Source of the DNA: Streptomyces sp. KL109B
Lineage (GTDB): Bacteria > Actinomycetota > Actinomycetes > Streptomycetales > Streptomycetaceae
Assembly: GCF_030766935.1 (NCBI RefSeq)
Contig: NZ_JASERL010000003.1
Span: 664,472 to 728,471, forward strand
Direction: 5' to 3'
DNA length: 64,000 bases
Shown in pieces: positions 31,401 to 39,570 of the stretch (positions within the stretch are counted from its first letter, which is position 1; the number at the start of each line of letters is the position of its first letter). The translations under genes and the position numbers were made by a program. The notes under the pieces are model-generated. The model searched no databases. It was not told the DNA's origin and worked only from the letters and a program-made list of their open reading frames with translations.

Positions 31401-33497
31401 AGCTTCCGCCTCGTCACCGGCGCCCGCCGAGGGCCCGGCGCGGCCGTGGCGAGCCTCGTACCGCCCGCCGCCGACGCGGCCGGCGTCGTGGCGGGCGTAC
31501 GGCCCGAACTGCTGCTGCTCGACGCCTGCGTACAGCTCGTCGCGGTAGCGGCCGGATACGGGGAGGCGGACGGCTGGGACGGCCGTCCGGTGCGGCTCGG
31601 CACCGGGTACGAGTCGATGACCGTGCACCGCCCCGACGCCCTGGAGACGCTGGAGAAACTGGAGTGCGCGGCCGTCCTGCGCGAGGCGCAGCGGGACACG
31701 TTGTCCGGTGACATCACGCTCGCCGCTGCCGACGGGACCGTGGTGGCGGAGCTGCGTGGCGTGTCGTTCCGGCCCGTGTCGCCGGAGCTGCTGGCCCGGC
31801 TCGGTACGCCGCCGCGGCCCGCGGGCGAGCGGTCGCCGAGCGGTGCGCCGGACGTTGCCGCCCTCGCGGCGGCTCCCGCCGAGGAGCGCGAGCGGGCCGT
31901 GCTCGCGCACCTCACGGGGTTGCTGGCCCGGGTTCTGGGGGCCGTGCCCGGCGAGGTGCGGCAGGACGTGCCCGTGATCGACCTCGCCGATTCTCTGATG
32001 ATGGCGGAGTTGAAGACGGACGTGGAGCGGGACCTGGGGGTTTCCATTCCGCTGGAGGCACTGTTCGAGGCGGAGGGGCTGCGCGAGCTGGCGGGGTGGG
32101 TTGCGGACGAGGTCGTGGGCGGCGGGATCCCGGTGAAGCCCGAGCCGGGGTTGGCGACTCGGGGCTCCGCCCCGGACCCCGCTGCTCAATCGCCGCAGGG
32201 GCTTGAAATGCGGCCATCGGCGCCGGGGCTTGAAATGCGGTCATCGGCGTCGGGGCCTGAAATGCGGCCATCGCCGCAGGGGCTTGAAAGGCAGCGGCGG
32301 CCGAAGACCATGGCGGTCGGCGACATGGTGAGGCTGGCGGAGCTGGACGAGGGCATCAAGGCAACCGCCACACGCGAACCGGACGGTGCCGCGCCCGACG
32401 CCACCCTCCTCACCGGAGCCACCGGGTTCGTCGGGGCGTTCCTCCTCGCCGAACTGCTCGAACGCCGCACCGGAGACGTCCTGTGCCTGGTGCGCGCCGA
32501 GGACGAGGCGCACGGGCTGCGGCGGATCCTGGACAATCTCGCGGCGCACGGCCTCGACGTGGCGCGGCGGCACCACGACCGCGTCGTCCCGGTCGTCGGG
32601 GATCTGGTGAGCCCGAAGCTCGGGCTCGACGACGAGGACTTCGCCGCGCTGCACGCCCGCGTCGGCTCGATCCTGCACTGCGGCGGCATGGTCAAGTGGA
32701 CGTATCCGTACGGGAAGTTGGCGCCCGCCAACGTCGACGGCACCCGTGAGGTGCTGCGGCTCGCGACCGTCGGAGCGGTGCGGCCCGTGCACTTCATCTC
32801 GACCGTCGGGGTGTTCTCCTCGACCGAGTACACCGCCGATCTCGTACGGGAGTCGGACGAGCTGCTCGACAGCGGGCCGCTCGCCGTCGGGTACGCGCAG
32901 AGCAAGTGGGTCGCGGAGCACATGATCCGCACCGCCCACGAGCGCGGCGTGCCCGTCACCATCCACCGGATCAACACCGGCGGGCACAGCCGCACCGGCA
33001 CCTTCAACCGCCTCGACCACCTGTGCATGATGCTCAAGGGCTGCATAGAGGCGGGCATCGCGCCGGACGAGGTGCGGATGCCGGTGCAGCCGGCGCCGAT
33101 CGACTACGTGGCGGCGGCCGTCGTGGAACTGTCGGCGCGCCCCGAACTCGACGGCCGGACCTTCCACCTGGTCAACGGCGCGCCGCTGGCCTGGTCCGAG
33201 TTCTTCGACCACGTCGAGGAGTTCGGCTACCCGCTGCGGCGGATGCCGTTCGAGGAGTGGAAGGCGCAGGTCACGGGGCGCAGCTCCGGGACCATGGCGC
33301 TGCTCGGCCTCGCCCCCTTCCTCAACGACACGGTCGACCATGTGCGGCTCCCGCTGTCCGACGCGGCCCGCACCGAGGAAGCCCTCGCCGGGACCGGAGT
33401 GCACTGCCCGCCGCTGGACGGCGAGCTGATCGCCACGTATCTGCGCGGATTCATCGCGGAGGGCTTCGTCGACCCACCCGCGGCACCCGCCGCCTGA
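28407..33497 (+). CDS. type I polyketide synthase, module 3 with inactive AT and terminal thioester reductase
   Basis: This 1696-residue protein begins at ATG 28407 after AGGAGAG. An N-terminal docking coil (LRRALVELKAARAEAAEANEA) matches the PKS1 tail. KS3 (about 45-465) has Cys218, EAHGTG and NIGH. The AT-like region (about 565-750) keeps GQG but has Gly667 in GHGVG where Ser is essential, and lacks the HAFH subdomain, so it cannot load an extender. DH (about 830-1110) has His869 in HRVHGRLVVP and Asp1039 in LLLDACVQ. ACP3 has Ser1196 in DSLMM. Residues 1250-1300 are a repeat-derived linker. The reductase (about 1310-1690) has TGATGFVG near 1337 and Tyr1496/Lys1500 in YAQSK. It should release the chain as an aldehyde or, after a second reduction, an alcohol. 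Confidence 0.95.
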   Translation: MTTATSSNSDDTNDRSGILRRALVELKAARAEAAEANEAREAMTEPIAVVGVGCRFPGGGDGAAAFWDALVEGRSGIGEVPSGRWSLERFFDADPEVPGATYSRHGGFVEGVAEFDAALFGIAPREAAAVDPQHRLVLEVAWEALEHAGIAPDSLRGSATGVFVGMGGSDYERLTAAGNDPALLDAYTAVGGSQNFAANRLSYSLGLQGPSLVTDTACSSSLVALHLAVQALRGGECSSALVGGVNLLLAPGTTVALSKARMLSPSGQCRTFDAGADGYVRGEGCGVVVLQPLSRARAEGREVLAVIRGTAVNQDGKSSGLTVPHAAAQQDVIRRALEAGGVDPAAVGYVEAHGTGTPLGDPIEVRALAQVLAAGRSEDQPLRLGSVKTNIGHLEAAAGIAGLIKTVLTLHHGTIPPQLNLDSPNPHIDWDELPVSIPTQAVEWADPERAAGVSSFGFGGTNAHVVLTAPEPAGEPDTAPASEGPVVVKVAGHTPAALRAVAAQLASVANEGACSVRELAYVANTARADLAHRATAVAATPGELAEQLAHIAATVADTHVPAPSNPPRLAFLVPGQGSRLAGALRGLYPEVEAVAAAVDAVVRETDGHPVVARALIALTGAGPEAEEAEEAEADVAAAEFATYLAAVGLGAYWESLGVRPDIVTGHGVGACAAAALAGVFSPADGARLALAGTDSAARAKVLDGIELRLPSAGFMPDSDGRLIAKELATADYWLREDGGTAPVPTAAAMRAALSERADLVVELGAGAGSGYGRPLATVARLWRAGAPVDWARVSGPRPARLPALPAYPFQRRTHWALPGSADGTATAARRAVVGDDGVALRPRILRSATGDTIGETRLSLADLPFLAEHRVHGRLVVPGVVHLELVLRCAAEAFGGRPVRIERLALSRPLTVGDHDEASVQVVIGPPTSEGAEARVFSADAEGGWQLHLTTRVVAETDTDTAPGEGGGVDVVREQCQQPIADGDFYRQAWHPSFELGPSFRLVTGARRGPGAAVASLVPPAADAAGVVAGVRPELLLLDACVQLVAVAAGYGEADGWDGRPVRLGTGYESMTVHRPDALETLEKLECAAVLREAQRDTLSGDITLAAADGTVVAELRGVSFRPVSPELLARLGTPPRPAGERSPSGAPDVAALAAAPAEERERAVLAHLTGLLARVLGAVPGEVRQDVPVIDLADSLMMAELKTDVERDLGVSIPLEALFEAEGLRELAGWVADEVVGGGIPVKPEPGLATRGSAPDPAAQSPQGLEMRPSAPGLEMRSSASGPEMRPSPQGLERQRRPKTMAVGDMVRLAELDEGIKATATREPDGAAPDATLLTGATGFVGAFLLAELLERRTGDVLCLVRAEDEAHGLRRILDNLAAHGLDVARRHHDRVVPVVGDLVSPKLGLDDEDFAALHARVGSILHCGGMVKWTYPYGKLAPANVDGTREVLRLATVGAVRPVHFISTVGVFSSTEYTADLVRESDELLDSGPLAVGYAQSKWVAEHMIRTAHERGVPVTIHRINTGGHSRTGTFNRLDHLCMMLKGCIEAGIAPDEVRMPVQPAPIDYVAAAVVELSARPELDGRTFHLVNGAPLAWSEFFDHVEEFGYPLRRMPFEEWKAQVTGRSSGTMALLGLAPFLNDTVDHVRLPLSDAARTEEALAGTGVHCPPLDGELIATYLRGFIAEGFVDPPAAPAA
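28536..29332 (+). repeat. KS-coding direct repeat, copy 2
   Basis: This is the second copy of the 797-bp block at 20641-21437, at the start of KS3. The few differences are single third-position or silent changes. It suggests recent duplication or ongoing gene conversion between the two PKS genes. Confidence 0.9.
32155..32306 (+). repeat. hairpin plus 27-bp repeat element inside PKS2
   Basis: GGGGCTCCGCCCC (a 5-bp stem) is followed by CAATCGCCGCAGGGGCTTGA and then units spaced exactly 27 bases apart (GCTTGAAATG at 32201 and 32228, GCCTGAAATG at 32255, GCTTGAAAGG at 32282). In frame they encode nine-residue repeats (GLEMRPSAP-like, residues 1265-1300) between ACP3 and the reductase. The same element occurs between genes at 44.7, 45.6 and 47.1 kb and inside the AfsR-like gene. 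Confidence 0.85.
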
Positions 33498-33529
33498 CGA
33501 ACCGCCCCACCCCACACAGGAGTTCACCC

Positions 33530-34729
33530 ATGACCACCGCCCCCCTCGACATCGACCTCACCAGCACCGAGTACCGGCTCAACCCGTGGCCGCTGTACGC
33601 GCAGCTGCGCGACGAGGCGCCCGTCCACCACGTCCGCCAGGGCAGCTGGGACGGCAGCGACTTCTACATGCTGAGCCGGTACGAGGACGTATCGCTCGCC
33701 CTGCGCGACAAGAAGCAGTTCTCCTCGCAGATCCGGCAGGAGGACTACCTCAACCTCCCGATGCTGGTGAACCGGGACGCCCCCGAGCACACCCGGCTGC
33801 GGCACATGGCCAACCGGGCGTTCAACGCCCGTCTGGTGCGCACGCTCGGCGACTGGGTGCAGAGCATCGTCGACGAGATCATGGACGACGTCCTCAAGCA
33901 GGACCGCGTGGAGTTCGTGGAGACGTTCACGACGGCCCTGCCGCTGCGCATCGTCGGAGGCATGCTCGGCATCCCCCTCGACCGCAAGGCGGACCTGCGC
34001 CGCTGGTCGCAGGCGGTGATGAACGCCTTCGCGGTCGCCGCCGGCATGGACCCGGAGGAGGCGCCCGGCTTCTTCGAGGACCTGATGGAGTTCGGCGGCT
34101 ACATGGAGCAGCTGGCCCGCGCCCGCAAGGGGCAGCCCAACAAGGAGGACATCCTCGGCGAGCTGGTCGCCCAGCACGAGGAGGGCGACCTGACCCGTGA
34201 CGAACTGGTCACCATGGCCTGGTCGTTCGTCGCCGCCGGGCACGAGACCACCATGAACCTGCTCGGCGGCGGCATGCACATGCTGCTGAGCGACCCGGAC
34301 CTGGCGCGTCGGCTGCGCCAGGAGCCCGAGCTCACCGGCGCGTTCATCGAGGAGTACCTGCGCCTCTACAGCCCCACGCAGTGGCTGCTGCGCCGTGCGA
34401 AGACCGACGTCGAACTGCACGGAACCACCATCCCCGAGGGCGAGTTGGTGCACGTCCTGATCGGCTCCGCCAACCGCGACCCGCGCCAGTTCGAGAACCC
34501 CGACGTCTTCGACCTCGACAGGCCCAACAAGGGCAGCCACATGGGCTTCGGCGCGGGACCGCACTTCTGCCCGGGCGCCGCGCTGTCCCGGCTGCTCGCC
34601 GAGACCGCGTTCCGCACCTACTACACCCACCTCGACCGGTTCCGCCTCGACCCCGCCGAGGCGCCCCAGTTCCGCACCTGGCAGGGCTCGTACGGCATCG
34701 CGCGCATGCCCCTCCTCGTCTCGCACTGA
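33530..34729 (+). CDS. cytochrome P450
   Basis: A 399-residue bacterial class I P450. ATG at 33530 follows ACAGGAG. Recognisable elements are the I-helix oxygen-binding stretch FVAAGHETTMN, the K-helix EEYLR (Glu-x-x-Arg), and the heme loop FGAGPHFCPGAALSR with the Cys thiolate ligand. It needs external ferredoxin and ferredoxin reductase, which are not encoded here. It lies 32 bases downstream of PKS2 in the same operon and is a likely tailoring hydroxylase or epoxidase. Whether it acts on the released molecule or on an ACP-bound starter cannot be told, although the neighbouring FAAL and ACP make a carrier-bound substrate plausible. Confidence 0.93.
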   Translation: MTTAPLDIDLTSTEYRLNPWPLYAQLRDEAPVHHVRQGSWDGSDFYMLSRYEDVSLALRDKKQFSSQIRQEDYLNLPMLVNRDAPEHTRLRHMANRAFNARLVRTLGDWVQSIVDEIMDDVLKQDRVEFVETFTTALPLRIVGGMLGIPLDRKADLRRWSQAVMNAFAVAAGMDPEEAPGFFEDLMEFGGYMEQLARARKGQPNKEDILGELVAQHEEGDLTRDELVTMAWSFVAAGHETTMNLLGGGMHMLLSDPDLARRLRQEPELTGAFIEEYLRLYSPTQWLLRRAKTDVELHGTTIPEGELVHVLIGSANRDPRQFENPDVFDLDRPNKGSHMGFGAGPHFCPGAALSRLLAETAFRTYYTHLDRFRLDPAEAPQFRTWQGSYGIARMPLLVSH

Positions 34730-34790
34730 GCCTTCGAGCCGAGTCCTCGCCCTGAGCCTTCGCGCCGACCACACCACTTGGGGGACCTTC

Positions 34791-36572
34791 ATGACCACCA
34801 CGACCTCTTCGCCCACGGTGCTGCTCGACCGGTTCGAGCGGCATGCCGAACGGCAGCCGTCCGCTCCCGCCTACACCTTCATCGCCGACGACGGCAGCAA
34901 GCAGGCCACCCTCTCGTACGGCGATGTGCACGCCGAGATCCACCGTGTCGCCACCGGGCTCCGCACCCGGCTGCGGCCGGGGCAGCGGGCGCTGCTGCTC
35001 CTGCCGGAGGGCGCCGACTTCATCCCCGCGTTCCTTGGCTGTCTGCGGGCCGGAGTCATCGCCGTACCCGCGTACCCGCCGATGCCCGGCGACTCCCAGC
35101 AGCGGATGCGGACGCTGCGGTCGATCGCCGCGGACTGCGAACCGGCCGCGGTGATCACCCCGCTCGGCCCCGACGAGGCGGCGGCCGTCCGCGGCATGGT
35201 GCCGGAGCTGGCGGACGCCTGGTGGACCTCGGTGGCCGGGCTGCGGGAGGCCGGAGACGGCGGCGGGCCGCTCGCGCACCGCCCGGAGGCCGACGACATC
35301 GCGTTCCTCCAGTACACCTCCGGCTCCACCTCGCTGCCGAAGGGCGTGACCGTCCCGCACCGGGCGCTCGCCCACAACGAGGAGTCGATCCGGGAGGCGT
35401 TCGGGCACGAGGAGGGGCTCGTCGGGGTCGGCTGGCTGCCGATGTTCCACGACATGGGCCTCATCGGGAACGTCCTCCAGCCGCTGTGGGTGGGCGGCCA
35501 CTCCGTGATGATGTCGCCGATGACGTTCATCAAGCGGCCGGTGCGCTGGCTGCGCGCCATCTCCGACTTCCGCGCCGCGTCCAGCGGCGGCCCCAACTTC
35601 GGGTTCGAGATGTGCGTGAACCGGATCCGCGAGGCCGACTGCGAGGGCCTCGACCTGAGCAGCTGGCGGGTGGCGTACAACGGCGCGGAGCCCGTACGGG
35701 AGCGCACGCTGCGCGAGTTCGCCGACCGCTTCGCCCCCTACGGCTTCGACCCGGCCGCCGCCTACCCCTGCTACGGGCTCGCCGAGGCGACGCTCCTGGT
35801 GACCGGCGGCAGCCCCTGGGACACCCCGACGCGGCTCACCGTCGACGAGGAGGCGCTGCGCGCGGGCCGCGCCGAGCCGACGGAGTCGTCCGATACCGCT
35901 CGGACCCTCGTCAGCAGCGGGTTCACCTGGCAGGACCGCGAGGTCCTGATCGTGGACCCGGACACCGCCGAGCCCCTGGAGCAGGGCCGGGTCGGCGAGA
36001 TCTGGATCGGCGGCCCCGACCTCCCCTCCGGCTACTGGAACAAGCCCGACCTGACGGCGGAGACCTTCGCCGCGAAGCCCGTCAGCGGAGGCGGCGGCCC
36101 CTACCTGCGCTCCGGCGACCTCGGCTTCCTGCACAACGGCGAGCTGTACGTCACCGGGCGCCGCAAGGACCTGATCATCGTCGGCGGCCGCAACCACTAC
36201 CCGCAGGACCTGGAGCTGACGGCCGAGGAGGCGCACCCGGCGATGCGCTCCGGCTATGTCGCCGCCTTCGCCGTGGAGGACGCCGACGGCGGCGCCGAAC
36301 GGCTCGTCGTCGTGGCCGCCGCCCGCAAGGCGACCGGCGACGCCGACGCGGTGGCCGCCAAGGAGGCCGAGGTCGGCCGCGCGGTGCGCTCCGCGATCGC
36401 GGCCGAGCACGGCATCACCGTGGACGACGTGGTCCTCGTCGGCCCGCACGCCGTGCCCAAGACCTCCAGCGGAAAGGTGCAGCGGCACGCCTGCCGCGCC
36501 GCGTACCTGCGCGGCGCGTACGCCACGGACACCCCCGCCCCGACCCTCGACACAAAGGACGCGCAGCGATGA
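34791..36572 (+). CDS. fatty acyl-AMP ligase (FAAL)
   Basis: A 593-residue adenylate-forming enzyme. The ATP loop is LQYTSGSTSLPKGV, the FAAL-type motif is GWLPMFHDMGLIGNVLQPL, then AYNGAEPVR and CYGLAEATLLVTGG, and the C-terminal hinge reads RSGDLGFL with GRRKDLIIVGGRNHYPQDLE. FAALs make an acyl-adenylate from a free acid and pass it to a carrier-protein thiol instead of CoA. The stop codon overlaps the ACP start (ATGA), so ligase and carrier are coupled and are probably cognate partners. They are the most likely starter supply for PKS1. Substrate chain length is not predictable by eye. Confidence 0.93.
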   Translation: MTTTTSSPTVLLDRFERHAERQPSAPAYTFIADDGSKQATLSYGDVHAEIHRVATGLRTRLRPGQRALLLLPEGADFIPAFLGCLRAGVIAVPAYPPMPGDSQQRMRTLRSIAADCEPAAVITPLGPDEAAAVRGMVPELADAWWTSVAGLREAGDGGGPLAHRPEADDIAFLQYTSGSTSLPKGVTVPHRALAHNEESIREAFGHEEGLVGVGWLPMFHDMGLIGNVLQPLWVGGHSVMMSPMTFIKRPVRWLRAISDFRAASSGGPNFGFEMCVNRIREADCEGLDLSSWRVAYNGAEPVRERTLREFADRFAPYGFDPAAAYPCYGLAEATLLVTGGSPWDTPTRLTVDEEALRAGRAEPTESSDTARTLVSSGFTWQDREVLIVDPDTAEPLEQGRVGEIWIGGPDLPSGYWNKPDLTAETFAAKPVSGGGGPYLRSGDLGFLHNGELYVTGRRKDLIIVGGRNHYPQDLELTAEEAHPAMRSGYVAAFAVEDADGGAERLVVVAAARKATGDADAVAAKEAEVGRAVRSAIAAEHGITVDDVVLVGPHAVPKTSSGKVQRHACRAAYLRGAYATDTPAPTLDTKDAQR

Positions 36573-36838
36573 GCACACCCACCACGACCCCCGCCGCCAT
36601 CAAGCAGACCGAACGCCGGCTGCGTACCTTCATGACGACGCGGGTCGCCGAACTCCTCAAGGTCGCCCCCGACGAGGTGTCCCAGGACGCCGTCTTCCGC
36701 GACCTGGGCCTGTCCTCCGTCCAGGTCGTCGAACTGGCCGCGGAACTGGAGGACTTCAGCGGCCGGCAGATACCGGCGACCATGGTCTACGAGTACCCGA
36801 CGATCGCGGACGCGGCGGCGTACGTCGCCCGCCAGTGA
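36569..36838 (+). CDS. stand-alone acyl carrier protein
   Basis: An 89-residue ACP with the phosphopantetheine serine in DLGLSSVQVVELAAELE (LSS in place of the usual DSL) and the helix III signature IPATMVYEYPTIADAAAYV. The ATG overlaps the FAAL stop, and its own stop overlaps the GTG start of KASIII, so three proteins are made in a coupled row. It probably carries the starter acyl group from FAAL to KS1 of PKS1 or to KASIII. The sequence looks more like a PKS carrier protein than FabC of fatty acid synthesis. Confidence 0.93.
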   Translation: MSTPTTTPAAIKQTERRLRTFMTTRVAELLKVAPDEVSQDAVFRDLGLSSVQVVELAAELEDFSGRQIPATMVYEYPTIADAAAYVARQ

Positions 36839-37869
36839 CGCCCCCGACGCCGGACCCGGCCCCGGACATGGCCCCGGACATGGCCCCGGATCCGCGCCCC
36901 GCCCCCGGCAGCCGCATCGTCGCCCTCGGCCACCACCTGCCGGACACGGTGCTGACCAGCGAGGAAGTCGCCGAACGGCTCGCCGTGGACGCCGAGTGGA
37001 TCGCCACCAGGACCGGCATCCGGGAGCGCAGGATCGCGGGCCCCGACGAGACGGTCGCCGACATGGCGACCGCCGCCGCCCGGCACGCGCTCGACCACCT
37101 GCGCGCGGACCCCCGCTACGAGGGCGCGGCCGGGGCCGTCGACACGGTGATCGTGGCGACCGCGAGCGCCGAGTCCACCATGCCGACCGTCGCCTCGCGG
37201 GTGGCGGCCCGGCTCGGACTCGACCGGCCCGCCGCCTTCGACCTCAACAACGCCTGCGCGGGCTTCTGTCACGCGCTGGCCGTGGCGGACGCCCTGATCC
37301 GCGCGGGCACCAGCGGCGGCGTGCTCGTCGTCGGCGCCGACAAGTCCAGCGACTGGCTCGACAGGACCGACCGGGACACCGCGGTGCTGTTCGCGGACGG
37401 CGCGGGCGCGGCCGTGGTGCTGCCGCACGAGCGCAGGGCCGTCGGCCCGGTGGTGTGGGGCAGCATCGGGGAGCGCGGCGACCTCATCACCATCGACCCG
37501 GAGCTGCGGGTGCTGCGCCAGGAGGGGCGCGCCGTCTACCGCTGGGCCGTGGGCCTCGGCGGCGTCGCCGCGGAGATCTGCGACAACGCGGGCGTCAAAC
37601 CGGGGGACTTGGCGGCCTTCGTGCCGCACCAGGCCAACCTGCGGATCGTCACGGCGATCGCCGACCGGCTGCAACTCGACGCCGCCGCGCCCGTCGCCCG
37701 CGACGTCACGCACACCGGCAACACCATGGCCGCGTCCATCCCGCTGGCCCTCTCCCGCATGTCGGAACGCGGCGAACTACGAGAAGGCGGCGACGTCCTC
37801 CTCTTCGGCTTCGGCGCCGGACTCGCCTACGCCGGCCAGGTCGTGAACCTCGCCCCCACCCACCCCTAG
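36835..37869 (+). CDS. 3-oxoacyl-ACP synthase III-like enzyme (KASIII)
   Basis: A 344-residue thiolase-fold enzyme. GTG at 36835 overlaps the ACP stop. The first 22 residues are a Pro/Asp/Met repeat (DPAPDMAPDMAPDP) before SRIVALGHHLPDTVLTSEEVAERL. The catalytic triad is Cys in NNACAGFCHALAVADALI, His in VPHQANLRI and Asn in HTGNTMAASIPLAL. FabH-like enzymes condense an acyl-CoA with malonyl-ACP, while relatives in PKS clusters can instead transfer acyl groups between carriers and other acceptors. Tight coupling to ACP suggests it uses that ACP. This is the last gene of the operon. Confidence 0.92.
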   Translation: MTPPTPDPAPDMAPDMAPDPRPAPGSRIVALGHHLPDTVLTSEEVAERLAVDAEWIATRTGIRERRIAGPDETVADMATAAARHALDHLRADPRYEGAAGAVDTVIVATASAESTMPTVASRVAARLGLDRPAAFDLNNACAGFCHALAVADALIRAGTSGGVLVVGADKSSDWLDRTDRDTAVLFADGAGAAVVLPHERRAVGPVVWGSIGERGDLITIDPELRVLRQEGRAVYRWAVGLGGVAAEICDNAGVKPGDLAAFVPHQANLRIVTAIADRLQLDAAAPVARDVTHTGNTMAASIPLALSRMSERGELREGGDVLLFGFGAGLAYAGQVVNLAPTHP

Positions 37870-37923
37870 GACCGGACCCCGCCCCGCCCCGCCTCCCGCG
37901 CGCTCGGGAGCCGGGGCCGGTCC
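37869..37923 (+). terminator. putative terminator of the PKS operon
   Basis: GGACCGGACCCCG at 37869-37881 pairs with CGGGGCCGGTCC at 37912-37923 with one bulged base. It begins at the last base of the KASIII stop codon. No T-run follows, which is common in Streptomyces. Confidence 0.5.
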
Positions 37924-38047
37924 GGCGGTGCCGGGGTCTCGCGGAGGCCCGGCCGCGCGCGGTGGCCCGTTCCCGACCGGCGCAACAGATCCTGCGCCAC
38001 CGTCCCGTGGGCGTCAGGCTGCCAGTGATCCGACCGGAGGTGTGGGC

Positions 38048-39274
38048 ATGGCAGGCGGCGCACGGACGCGACGTGTACTTCTGGGGGGCCTCGTCCCCCT
38101 GCTGATGGTGGCCGCGACCGCGTGCGGCGCCGCCACCCGGACCGACGCCGACGTCGGCGCCCACCCCGAACACCGCCCCTCCGGCGCCCCCTTCACCCAC
38201 CCCGGCGTCCTCGTCGGCAAGGCCCAACTGGCCGCCGCCCGCGACCACGTGACCCGTAAACAGCAGCCGTGGCTCTCCGCGTACAAGGAGATGAGCGGCA
38301 GCAAGTACGCCGACCCCGACTACGAGGCCAAGCCGTACGCGACCGTGGAGTGCCCCTTCGACGCCAAGGCGGGCCAGGGCTGCGTGGAGGAGCGCGAGGA
38401 CGCCATCGCCGCGTACACCCAGGCCCTCCTGTGGAACCTCACCCACGACAAGGCGCACGCCGCCAAGGCCGTCGAGATCATGGACGCCTGGGCCGACAAG
38501 GTCACAGGCCACACCGCCGACAACGCCGGACTCCAGGCCGCCTGGGCCGGCACCTCCTGGGCCAAGGCCGCCGAGCTGATGCAGTACACGTACAAGGACT
38601 GGCCCGACGGCCAGGAGCTGAAGTTCCAGCGGATGCTGCGCGAGGCGTACCTCCCCGAAGTGCGCGGCGGCTCCGCCGACTTCAACGGCAACTGGGACCT
38701 GGTGATGGCCGACGCCACCATGAGCATGGGCGTCTACCTCAACGACCAGTCCGCCTTCGACCAGGCCGTCCGGCACTTCCGCGCCCGCGTCCCCGCGTAC
38801 TTCTACCTGTCGTCCGACGGGAAGCTGCCGGTGAAGCCGAAGGGCGGCGGCATCGACAGCCCGGAGGAACTGCGGACGTACTGGTTCGGGCAGAAGACCT
38901 TCAAGGACGGGCTCGCCCAGGAGACCTGCCGCAACTTCAAGCACGCCAGCTACTCCCTCGCCGCCACCTCCCACATGGCCGAGACCGCCTGGCACCAGGG
39001 CGTCGACCTGTACGGCGAGGTGAAGGACCGGCTCGCCGCCGCCCTCGAATTCCACTCCAAGTACCAGCTCGGCGCGAAGGCCCCGGCATGGCTGTGCGGC
39101 GGGAAGGTGCGAAGGGACATGGGGCCCGACACGGAGGTGGGGCTCCAGCACCTCCAGGGGCGGCTGAAGATGGACCTCCCGCAGACCGAGAAGCTCACGC
39201 GCGCGCAGCGTCCGGAGGGCACCGACGACCTCTTCGTGGCGTGGGAGACGCTCACGCACGCCACGTCCGCATGA
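38048..39274 (+). CDS. secreted alginate-lyase-like protein
   Basis: A 408-residue exported protein. ATG at 38048 opens MAGGARTRRVLLGGLVPLLMVAATACG, a signal sequence ending in a possible lipobox (ATAC). The mature domain starts HPGVLVGKAQLAAARDHV and continues with alpha/alpha-barrel-like helices, including NAGLQAAWAGTSWAKAAELM and NGNWDLVMADATMSMGVYL, as in the alginate lyase superfamily. These enzymes cleave uronic-acid polysaccharides by beta-elimination outside the cell, but the actual substrate is unknown. It lies between the PKS terminator and the tRNA gene and looks unrelated to the polyketide pathway. Confidence 0.78.
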   Translation: MAGGARTRRVLLGGLVPLLMVAATACGAATRTDADVGAHPEHRPSGAPFTHPGVLVGKAQLAAARDHVTRKQQPWLSAYKEMSGSKYADPDYEAKPYATVECPFDAKAGQGCVEEREDAIAAYTQALLWNLTHDKAHAAKAVEIMDAWADKVTGHTADNAGLQAAWAGTSWAKAAELMQYTYKDWPDGQELKFQRMLREAYLPEVRGGSADFNGNWDLVMADATMSMGVYLNDQSAFDQAVRHFRARVPAYFYLSSDGKLPVKPKGGGIDSPEELRTYWFGQKTFKDGLAQETCRNFKHASYSLAATSHMAETAWHQGVDLYGEVKDRLAAALEFHSKYQLGAKAPAWLCGGKVRRDMGPDTEVGLQHLQGRLKMDLPQTEKLTRAQRPEGTDDLFVAWETLTHATSA

Positions 39275-39347
39275 GGCCCGTGGCAGGGGCCGCGTAAAGC
39301 GATTCGCGTTCACTCCCCCTGATGGCGTACAGTTGTGAACACAACGG

Positions 39348-39421
39348 CGCGGGGTGGAGCAGCTCGGTAGCTCGCTGGGCTCATAACCCAGAGGTCGCAG
39401 GTTCAAATCCTGTCCCCGCTA
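39348..39421 (+). tRNA. initiator tRNA-fMet(CAT)
   Basis: The 74-base sequence folds as a cloverleaf with anticodon CAT in the arm CTGGGCTCATAACCCAG. The three consecutive G:C pairs next to the loop are typical of initiator tRNA. The first base pair is mismatched (C1 against U72), another initiator feature. The T arm is GGTTCAAATCC. CCA is not encoded (the 3' sequence is ACTAA). Confidence 0.93.
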
Positions 39422-39427
39422 CTAACG

Positions 39428-39464
39428 GCAGAGGCCGGAATCTCATCGAGATTCCGGCCTCTGC
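39428..39464 (+). terminator. terminator after tRNA-fMet
   Basis: A perfect 17-bp stem (GCAGAGGCCGGAATCTC, loop ATC, then its complement) followed by TTATTT lies six bases after the tRNA. This is a textbook Rho-independent terminator. Confidence 0.9.
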
Positions 39465-39570
39465 TTATTTGTGTGTCCACCCGTACGGCCCACCCCTGCT
39501 CGCCCCCGCGCCCCCGTGCGGGAACTCTTGGTGAGACGCCGGAAGCGGGCAGGGACGCGGCAGGAGACGA

